From Moritella yayanosii (GTDB lineage: Bacteria > Pseudomonadota > Gammaproteobacteria > Enterobacterales > Moritellaceae), in NCBI RefSeq assembly GCF_900465055.1, contig NZ_LS483250.1, forward strand, positions 4,092,001 to 4,156,000: 64,000 bases of DNA. Reading direction: 5' to 3'. Positions 57,696 to 64,000 of the stretch are shown here, piece by piece; the first letter of the stretch is position 1; each line of letters begins with the position of its first letter. Position numbers and translations under genes: made by a program. The notes under the pieces were generated by a model. It made no database searches. It worked only from the letters and a program-made list of their open reading frames with translations, and had not been told where the DNA came from.

Positions 57696-59606
57696 ATGTT
57701 AGAGAAGTTTCGCGAAGGTTCACAAGGACCGGGTGCTAAGATTATTTTAGGCGCAGTGATCGTTACGTTTGCCCTTGCTGGTGTAAGTAGTTATCTCGGT
57801 GGTGGTGGTAATCAATCCGCCGCGACAGTGAATGGCGTAGATATTTCAACGCAAGCACTTGAAAATCAAGTTAGAACTGATCGTTCTCGTTTAGAGTCTC
57901 AACAAGGTGAATCATTCGCCGTGCGTTGGGAGCAACCAGAATTTCAAAATCAAATACGTCAACAGTCATTAAATACGTTAATTGCGCAACATTTATTACA
58001 ACAAATGACAAATGATTTAGCGTTACGCATTGGCGATGAGAAGATCCGTGGTTATATTTTTGCAATGCAAGAATTCCAAACGGATGGTGTATTTAATGAT
58101 GAGCGTTACATCAGTTTGTTACGCCAAAATGGTATGACACCAGGACAATTTGTTGAACGTTTACGCGTTGATTTTGCCCAACAACAATTAACGGATGCAT
58201 TAGTAAACTCTGAATTTAGTTTACCAAATGAAGTGAAACAATTAGCGGCATTACAAAATCAACAACGTGAACTAAGTCAACTTATCGTGCCAGCAAATAA
58301 ATTTGCAGCTGATATTGTGGTAACGGATGCTGAAGTTAATAGCTACTATGAAAACAGCAAAGCTTTCTTTCAAACGCCGCAGCAAGCGTCTGTGGACTAT
58401 ATCTTAGTGGATATGAAAGACATCAGTGCGGGTATTGAATTAGACGCGGATGCGGCTGAAAATTACTATAAAGAACACTTATCATCTTATGCTCAAGAGG
58501 ATAAGCGTAAAGTGGCACATATCCTTGTTGCATTCAATGATGATGAATCAATTGCAGAGGAAAAAGCACAAGCATTACTGACCCGAATTCAATCAGGTGC
58601 AGATTTTGCTGAATTAGCGAAGACATCATCTGATGATACGTTTAGCGGTGAACATGGCGGTGAACTGGATTGGTTAGAAAAAGATATCATGGATCCGGCA
58701 TTCGAAACGGCTGCATTTGCACTGGTGAATGACGGTGACGTAACGACAGAGTTAGTGCGCAGTGATTTTGGTTTCCATATCATTAAACTATTAGCGGTTG
58801 AACCGGGTAAAGTAACAGCATTTGCAGACGTTAAAACCACAATTGAAACACGTTTGAAAAATGAGCAAGCTGTTTCCCATTTTGATGAGTTAGCTGAAAC
58901 CTTAGCAGAGCAAGCATTTGAAGTGCCTGATTCATTGGATGTTGCATCGGAAGAAACAGGCTTAACAATTGTGTCAACCGCGCTATTTTCTGCGAATGCG
59001 ATCCCTGCACCCTTGAATGATCCAAGAGTTGCTGCCACGTTATTCGATCAATATTTTATTGCCGAAGCGCTAAACTCTGAACTTATTAACATCTCTGATG
59101 AGCAAAGTATTGTTGTTCGTATTAATGAATACAAGCCACAAACGACGAAAGCATTAGCAGAGGTTAATGATGAAATCGTTGCACGCTTAACAGCAATAAA
59201 AGCAGAGCAAAAAGCGTTAAGCTTCATGACCTCTGTATCAGTGAAAATTAACGCGGGTGAAAATGTTGTGGCTGAACTAGCAAGTGTTGATGCAAGCTTT
59301 ACTGCACCAGAATGGTTAAGTCGCTTTGATTATTCAAAAGCAGATTTTAAAGTATTGAGAAAATTATTCTCGATGCCAAAACCTACGGCAGAGCAAACAA
59401 GTATTGCAACTGAAACATCACTTAACGGCGATGTAACATTGCTTAAATTCTCGTCTGTTCGGGATGCTAAAATCAATGCTGAAGAAGCGGTTCGTTTGGC
59501 TGATACACTAAAAAATATGAATGCTCAAGCAGACTATGACATGTTGATACAAACGCTGATCAAAGCAGCTGATGTATCTTACCCTGTAGTAAACGCCGCA
59601 GAGTAA
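57696..59606 (+). CDS. ppiD: Periplasmic folding chaperone PpiD
   Basis: About 636 residues. The single N-terminal membrane anchor (about residues 13-33) is followed by a SurA-like helical region and a PpiC-type parvulin domain (about 265-360) with KRKVAHILVAFNDDESIAEE and the closing FGFHIIKLLAVEPG. It is inner-membrane anchored and assists outer-membrane and periplasmic protein folding. The start is the ATG at 57696, where the anchor begins (MLEKFREGSQGPGAKIILGA); the frame extends to 57648 through the hupB terminator. Confidence 0.93.
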   Translation: MLEKFREGSQGPGAKIILGAVIVTFALAGVSSYLGGGGNQSAATVNGVDISTQALENQVRTDRSRLESQQGESFAVRWEQPEFQNQIRQQSLNTLIAQHLLQQMTNDLALRIGDEKIRGYIFAMQEFQTDGVFNDERYISLLRQNGMTPGQFVERLRVDFAQQQLTDALVNSEFSLPNEVKQLAALQNQQRELSQLIVPANKFAADIVVTDAEVNSYYENSKAFFQTPQQASVDYILVDMKDISAGIELDADAAENYYKEHLSSYAQEDKRKVAHILVAFNDDESIAEEKAQALLTRIQSGADFAELAKTSSDDTFSGEHGGELDWLEKDIMDPAFETAAFALVNDGDVTTELVRSDFGFHIIKLLAVEPGKVTAFADVKTTIETRLKNEQAVSHFDELAETLAEQAFEVPDSLDVASEETGLTIVSTALFSANAIPAPLNDPRVAATLFDQYFIAEALNSELINISDEQSIVVRINEYKPQTTKALAEVNDEIVARLTAIKAEQKALSFMTSVSVKINAGENVVAELASVDASFTAPEWLSRFDYSKADFKVLRKLFSMPKPTAEQTSIATETSLNGDVTLLKFSSVRDAKINAEEAVRLADTLKNMNAQADYDMLIQTLIKAADVSYPVVNAAE

Positions 59607-59665
59607 ATATAACTAGAGTGATTTATTTAGTTCCTTCCAGAGGATTCACTAAGTAATTTGAAAGG

Positions 59666-59701
59666 GTCTCGATGTGATTTTATATTGCATCGAGACTTTT
59701 T
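59666..59701 (+). terminator. Terminator after ppiD
   Basis: GTCTCGATG (59666-59674) and CATCGAGAC (59688-59696) form a 9-bp stem followed by five Ts. Confidence 0.9.
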
Positions 59702-59782
59702 ATTATGATTATTACCCTCTTGCTTGCTGGGGGGCTTTGTTACCAACAGAGAACCCGATCTTAGGTGAATGGGTCTCGAGCG

Positions 59783-59938
59783 ATGAAATATACGGCAACG
59801 ACTGAATATTTAATGGTGAGCGAAAATATGATGAAGCAGCGTGTGCCACGTCAAAAATGGCGTTTTTTCTTACGTGTAGATGCTTTTGAACACATAAAAA
59901 CGGCGCTAAATAAAAGTGAGGTTCGTCGCTACAAGTAA
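59783..59938 (+). CDS. Possible short basic protein in the ppiD-sapF gap
   Basis: A 51-codon frame from the ATG at 59783 (or from a GTG at 59765). The product is basic (about 35 residues rich in Arg and Lys near KQRVPRQKWRFFLRVDAFEH, ending SEVRRYK). I see no good ribosome-binding site and recognise no family. It lies between the ppiD terminator and the convergent sapF end. It could be a chance frame, so confidence is low. Nothing else is seen in this roughly 280-base gap. Confidence 0.25.
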   Translation: MKYTATTEYLMVSENMMKQRVPRQKWRFFLRVDAFEHIKTALNKSEVRRYK

Positions 59939-59981
59939 AATTAATACGATTAGCGGTGAGCATGATTTAGCGTAATAACAA

Positions 59982-60806
59982 TCATCGGCGGTGTTTTTTC
60001 ATCGCATATTGATTCGATAATATTTGTCCACACAATGCCGCTGTTGGTTGAGAAAATAGCTGTTCGGTACGACCTTGCTCGATACATTCCCCTTGATGCA
60101 TAACAATCAGTTTATCACTTATATGCTTTACTAAGCCCATATTATGGGTAACAACGATATAGGAGATACCAATTGTTTTTTGTAGTTCTAACATCAAGTT
60201 TATCATCTGTGAGCGCAATGAAATATCCAGTGTTGATAGTGTATCATCAGCAATAATAATTTTTGGATTTAAAATAAGGGCTCTGGCCAGTGCAATACGT
60301 TGTTTTTGTCCACTTGATAACATCGGGGGATAGAAGGTCGCATATTCAGGTAACAAGCCAACCAAACGTAATGTTTCGGTGATCTTCTCTGCCCGTTTGG
60401 TTACGGACATATCGGTATTTAATTGCAATGGCGCATCCAAAATTTGGCCTACAGTGGTACGGGGATTGAGTGACGTTTCAGGATCTTGAAACACCATTCT
60501 GATTGAACGACACCGTAAATCAGTATTACTGTCATCGAGTTTACAGCCATCAATATACATATTACCCGTTGTCGGCTTTATAATGCCGGCAAGTAATCGT
60601 GCCAGAGTTGACTTACCTGATCCTGTTTCACCAATAATCGCGAGTGTTTCTGAACGATTTAAACTAAATGAAATATCATGGACCGCAACAACTTCTTGAC
60701 GTTTAAAAAATCCGGTTGGGTTGATAAAGGTCTTGCCCAATTTTTCTACACGAAATAAAGGCTGCTCGCGTGTTGTCGCAGCGATGTCGATTATTTTTTC
60801 TGACAT
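59982..60806 (-). CDS. sapF: Peptide ABC transporter ATP-binding protein SapF
   Basis: A 274-residue ATPase. Walker A is [17 protein letters not shown] near residue 58, the signature is [20 protein letters not shown] near 165 (SSGQK in place of the usual SGGQ), and Walker B is [13 protein letters not shown]. It energises import of cationic peptides through SapBC. It overlaps the sapD end by 16 bases, showing translational coupling. It is the last gene of the sap operon. Confidence 0.92.
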   Translation of the reverse strand: MSEKIIDIAATTREQPLFRVEKLGKTFINPTGFFKRQEVVAVHDISFSLNRSETLAIIGETGSGKSTLARLLAGIIKPTTGNMYIDGCKLDDSNTDLRCRSIRMVFQDPETSLNPRTTVGQILDAPLQLNTDMSVTKRAEKITETLRLVGLLPEYATFYPPMLSSGQKQRIALARALILNPKIIIADDTLSTLDISLRSQMINLMLELQKTIGISYIVVTHNMGLVKHISDKLIVMHQGECIEQGRTEQLFSQPTAALCGQILSNQYAMKKHRR

Positions 60807-61804
60807 TTCTTACCTTTTAATTCATCTGCATTTAATGGAAAGTGGCAACTAAACATATGGCCTTTTATTTTTTGCATTGGCGGAGTGATCACGCAGTTTT
60901 TTTGGGCATTAGGACAGCGTGGCCCTAGTCGGCAACCAATGGGCAAATGGTGTAAGAGCGGAACCTGCCCAGCCAAGGTTCTTAACCGTCCTTTATGTGG
61001 CACTTGGCTAAAATCGGGATTAGCCCGTAATAATGCCGCAGTATAAGGATGGTGGGTATGATTAAACACTTGATCTATCGTGCCACTTTCAACCATCTGC
61101 CCACAGTACATCACGGTTATATTATCTGCTAATAAACTGACTGTTTCTAAATCGTGGCTAATCAGAAGAATTGTAGTGTGGGATAACTTATTTAGTTTAT
61201 CGAGTAAACGTAAAATTTGATTCTGCGTTTTAGGCTCCATTGCTGTTGTCGGCTCATCAGCAATCAATAGGCGAGGTTTTTTTGCAATGGCCATCGCTAT
61301 CATCACTTTTTGACAAAGCCCTTCAGAGAGTTCAAAAGGGTAGCTATTCATCACCTTTTTATGATCTTTTACACCGACTTTATGCAGTAGGGCAATGGCT
61401 TGTTTTTTACGCCAGTTAAAGCGCTGCCAAAAATGACCGATAAACTGATCACACGGGATGGCTTCTGCAAGCTGATCACCCGCTTTTTCTGATGGGTCTA
61501 AATGTGCGGCTGCATCTTGAAAAATCATGCCGATTTCTTTACCCATTACCCGACGGCGTTGCACTGAGGTTAAATTAAGTAAATCAATATCACCGAGCCG
61601 TAAGCGGTCTGCTCGAACACGCCAGTTATCGTTGGTAATACCCATAATTGCTTTTGCAACAAGACTTTTTCCGGAACCTGATTCACCGACCAGTCCACGT
61701 ATTTCACCATCACTCAGGGTAAGGTTAAATTTATCAACCGCTTTTAAAGTACCTTGCGGTGTGACAATTTCAATGGTGAGATTTCGAATATCGAGTAGTG
61801 CCAT
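60791..61804 (-). CDS. sapD: Peptide ABC transporter ATP-binding protein SapD
   Basis: A 337-residue ATPase of the Opp/Dpp type. Walker A is [17 protein letters not shown] near 40, the signature region is [20 protein letters not shown] near 160, with SEGLCQK in place of SGGQ, and Walker B is [12 protein letters not shown]. The C-terminal oligopeptide extension has [15 protein letters not shown] near 287, a Cys-rich cluster seen in Opp-type ATPases. In E. coli SapD is also linked to potassium uptake by Trk. The start overlaps the sapC stop as TAATG. Confidence 0.93.
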   Translation of the reverse strand: MALLDIRNLTIEIVTPQGTLKAVDKFNLTLSDGEIRGLVGESGSGKSLVAKAIMGITNDNWRVRADRLRLGDIDLLNLTSVQRRRVMGKEIGMIFQDAAAHLDPSEKAGDQLAEAIPCDQFIGHFWQRFNWRKKQAIALLHKVGVKDHKKVMNSYPFELSEGLCQKVMIAMAIAKKPRLLIADEPTTAMEPKTQNQILRLLDKLNKLSHTTILLISHDLETVSLLADNITVMYCGQMVESGTIDQVFNHTHHPYTAALLRANPDFSQVPHKGRLRTLAGQVPLLHHLPIGCRLGPRCPNAQKNCVITPPMQKIKGHMFSCHFPLNADELKGKKCQKK

Positions 61805-62694
61805 TAATCAACTCCTGCAATCACAGATTGTCTTAAACTTTCGCCAACGATATTAATAATGAAGATCGTCACTAAAATAGCTAACCCAGGTAGTATGACC
61901 GTCCAAGGTGCAATAAATACCAAATCGGTTGCACCTGATAACATCGTGCCCCACTCCGAAAGAGGATGCTGTGCACCTAAGCCCAAAAAGCCTAATGCAC
62001 TTATATCAATTATAGCTGATGAGATCGCGCGAGTAAGTAAGTTAACCAGTGTTTCAATGATATTGGGGAATACCCCATAACGAATAATACGGTAGTGATT
62101 GGCCCCATCGAGTTTGAGCGCAACGATGTACTCTTTTTGCAATTCTTGGTAAACCGACAGATACACACCACGAATAAATTGTGGAATCGAAGCCAATAAA
62201 ATAGCGAACAAACTGTGGTCCAAGCCAGGCCCAAGCACTGAGATAAAGATGATCGCTAATAATAGTGACGGGATTGATAACGCCGTATCCATAATATGAT
62301 GCAAGGTACTTGATAATAGGCCACGGCTGATCGCGGCGGTAATACCAATTGTCGTCCCTATAACCAAGGCGATAAAGCTAATGATTAGCGCGTTGCCAAA
62401 GGTTAAGCGCAAACCATATAATAATCGAGACAACACATCTCGGCCTAAATCATCGGTACCAAAGAAGTAATCAACGGTACCTTGATCATCCCATGACGGT
62501 GGTTGCAACAATAAATTCGCTTGTCGTATATCAGGTTCATGAGGGGCGATTAAAGGTGCAAAAACCATTAAGAAAAGCAATAACCCAAGCGCCCATAACG
62601 CGGCCATCGCAATTTGCTGTGATGAATAATGCTTCCAGGTTTGTTCTGTAGGCGACAGAATATGTTCATCCGCAAAGATATTAATATTGGGCAT
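61804..62694 (-). CDS. sapC: Peptide ABC transporter permease SapC
   Basis: About 296 residues with six predicted helices. It has [20 protein letters not shown] and [16 protein letters not shown] near residue 75, and the permease loop [20 protein letters not shown] near 185. The start at 62694 has GGAAAG upstream and begins [13 protein letters not shown]; a longer frame to 62727 would overlap sapB more. It pairs with SapB to form the channel. Confidence 0.92.
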   Translation of the reverse strand: MPNINIFADEHILSPTEQTWKHYSSQQIAMAALWALGLLLFLMVFAPLIAPHEPDIRQANLLLQPPSWDDQGTVDYFFGTDDLGRDVLSRLLYGLRLTFGNALIISFIALVIGTTIGITAAISRGLLSSTLHHIMDTALSIPSLLLAIIFISVLGPGLDHSLFAILLASIPQFIRGVYLSVYQELQKEYIVALKLDGANHYRIIRYGVFPNIIETLVNLLTRAISSAIIDISALGFLGLGAQHPLSEWGTMLSGATDLVFIAPWTVILPGLAILVTIFIINIVGESLRQSVIAGVD

Positions 62695-63646
62695 AAAGTT
62701 CTTTCCTGCGAATTGGATGAATGACAACCGTTAATATTTCGGTTAATACATTTGCTGTGACCACAAAAATTGCCACAGTTAACATACCACCTTGGATGGC
62801 CGCGTAGTCTTGTTGATAAATACTGTTAATCAACCAACGACCAATACCCGGCCATGAGAACACTGCTTCAGTGACCATTGCCGTGGTTAATACCGTACTA
62901 AATTGCAGGCCAAGGTGCGGGATCATGTTGGGAATGGCATTACGCAGCACGTGGCGCATAATAATTTCGGTTGTACTTAAGCCCTTACTGGCAGCTGCTT
63001 TAATGTATTTTTGTTTCATGACATCACTGACGTGATTACGCATTTGACGAATAACTTCGGTGGTCGGTACCGTCGCTAAGACAATAGTCGGCAGCAATAA
63101 GTGTTTAAGCGCATCGTAAAATGCCTCTTGGCTATGTGGGTTATCTGAAATAAGGGTGTCGATAAGCATAAAGCCGGTAACTGAATCAATCTCATAGAGT
63201 AAGTTCAGTCGGCCTGTTACCGGCAGCCAATCCCAGTTAAGCGCGAAGTACATCATCACTAATGATGCTAACCAGAACACCGGGATTGAAAAGATAAACA
63301 GCGAGATGCCCATAATGGTGCTATCAAGTGAGCTGCCTCGTCGCATGCCGGCAATCGTACCAATAGGCACGCCAATCGTAATCGATAGAATGAAGGCACT
63401 GAAACACAATTCTAATGTGGCGGGGAATACGGTTAATATCTCATCTATAACAGGCTGACCGGTACCATTGGTAACGCCTAAATCACCGTGTGCTATTGCC
63501 ATTAAATAATCTAAATAATTACTGAATAAATTGCCATCTAAGGGCAAGTCACCAGGAATACGACTACGTAGATAAAAACCAATAACGGTTAATGCCATTA
63601 CAGTAATGACCAGTAGATTAATCCGTCTTATTATATAAAAAAACAT
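62681..63646 (-). CDS. sapB: Peptide ABC transporter permease SapB
   Basis: A 321-residue inner-membrane permease. It has an N-terminal helix (IRRINLLVITVMALTVIGFY), GDLGVTNGTGQPVIDEILTV near 55, and the permease motif KQKYIKAAASKGLSTTEIIM near 220. It overlaps sapC by 14 bases and starts 3 bases after sapA ends. Its order and length match SapB. Confidence 0.93.
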   Translation of the reverse strand: MFFYIIRRINLLVITVMALTVIGFYLRSRIPGDLPLDGNLFSNYLDYLMAIAHGDLGVTNGTGQPVIDEILTVFPATLELCFSAFILSITIGVPIGTIAGMRRGSSLDSTIMGISLFIFSIPVFWLASLVMMYFALNWDWLPVTGRLNLLYEIDSVTGFMLIDTLISDNPHSQEAFYDALKHLLLPTIVLATVPTTEVIRQMRNHVSDVMKQKYIKAAASKGLSTTEIIMRHVLRNAIPNMIPHLGLQFSTVLTTAMVTEAVFSWPGIGRWLINSIYQQDYAAIQGGMLTVAIFVVTANVLTEILTVVIHPIRRKELYAQY

Positions 63647-63649
63647 GTG

Positions 63650-64000
63650 TTACTGCCGTTCTGTATTAATGAAATTGATACCACCGAAAGCGGTCGTTTC
63701 AACGCCTTTTAAACCACTGCTATAGGCATGTAAGCGTAATGAATGAGCCAGTGGAATAAGGGGTAATTCTTGTTGAATAATTTCTTGGGCGCGATAATAG
63801 AGCGTTATGCGTTCAATGTATTCTGTTTCTGTTACCGCTTGATTAATCAAATCATCGAATTCTGAATTACACCAACGGGTATAATTAGAACCGGTGTTAA
63901 TCGCGTTGCAACTTAATTGGAAGCGGAAGAAATTATCTGGATCATTATTATCTGCAACCCATCCCAATAGGTAACTATCGTATTCACCTTGTTGTAATTT
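63650..64000 (-). CDS. sapA: Peptide-binding protein SapA, C-terminal part
   Basis: About 116 C-terminal residues; the frame is open at the right edge of the window, so the gene continues beyond it. It has GWVADNNDPDNFFRFQLSCN, typical of the DppA/OppA/SapA solute-binding family, and RAQEIIQQELPLIPLAHSLR. SapA is the periplasmic receptor for the SapBCDF importer, involved in antimicrobial-peptide handling in enterics. The family is clear; SapA rather than DppA is inferred from the sapBCDF neighbours. Confidence 0.88.
   Translation of the reverse strand, partial: KLQQGEYDSYLLGWVADNNDPDNFFRFQLSCNAINTGSNYTRWCNSEFDDLINQAVTETEYIERITLYYRAQEIIQQELPLIPLAHSLRLHAYSSGLKGVETTAFGGINFINTERQ

Noticed and set aside
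59712-59963. Minus-strand frame of 83 codons after ppiD
   Set aside because: No ribosome-binding site, overlaps the opposite short frame, no domain; probably chance. A possible insertion-sequence remnant was considered because of a short G/C-rich run, but no inverted ends were found.

Overview
The window reads as a chromosomal stretch of a marine gammaproteobacterium with a sigma54-dependent, polar-type flagellum. The gene set (class I fumarase, PsrA-FadE, HexR, CheV, FlgA-FlgL, FlaG/FliD/FliS, Maf, an aa3-type oxidase with CtaA/CtaB/CtaG, Tig-ClpPX-Lon, SapABCDF) and moderately low GC fit the Vibrionales/Alteromonadales area. My best guess is Moritella or a close relative; that is an impression from protein resemblance, not a search result.

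Layout. 1-563: the end of a phage-tail/type VI-like spike gene and a small partner. 692-11575: metabolism and its regulators: pabB, fumA, psrA-fadE behind three AAAC-N4-GTTT operators, pyruvate kinase, hexR and a serine dehydratase. 11631-35074: flagellar and chemotaxis block. flgA and flgMN are on the minus strand; cheV-cheR, flgBCDE, flgFGHI, flgJKL, three tandem flagellins, flaG, fliD, fliS, a FliT-like gene and a Maf-type flagellin glycosyltransferase are on the plus strand. 35185-40924: cinA, an orphan histidine-kinase-like gene with a membrane coiled-coil partner, cysB and a second serine dehydratase. 41277-50426 (minus): cytochrome c oxidase structural and assembly genes, interrupted by pyrC and a 264-bp inverted-repeat element. 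50611-57608 and 57696-59606: proteostasis (tig, clpP, clpX, lon, hupB, ppiD). 59982-64000 (minus): sapBCDF and the end of sapA.

The flagellar block is divided by hairpin terminators. Five plus-strand units and flgA have GG-N10-GC (-24/-12) sigma54 promoter candidates. flgM and the third flagellin have near-consensus sigma28 promoters (TAAA-N15-GTCGATAA). This suggests a FlrC/sigma54 middle class followed by a FliA late class, with FlgM restraining FliA, FlgN/FliS/FliT-like chaperones handling filament proteins and Maf probably glycosylating flagellin.

I found no clearly new multi-gene system. The least explained items are a repeat family with shared termini at three sites (2336, 45855, 50998), a perfect loopless 56-bp palindrome after fumA, the kinase/coiled-coil pair beside cysB, and the phage-like gene end at the left edge. 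I saw no rRNA, tRNA, CRISPR array or intact insertion sequence.
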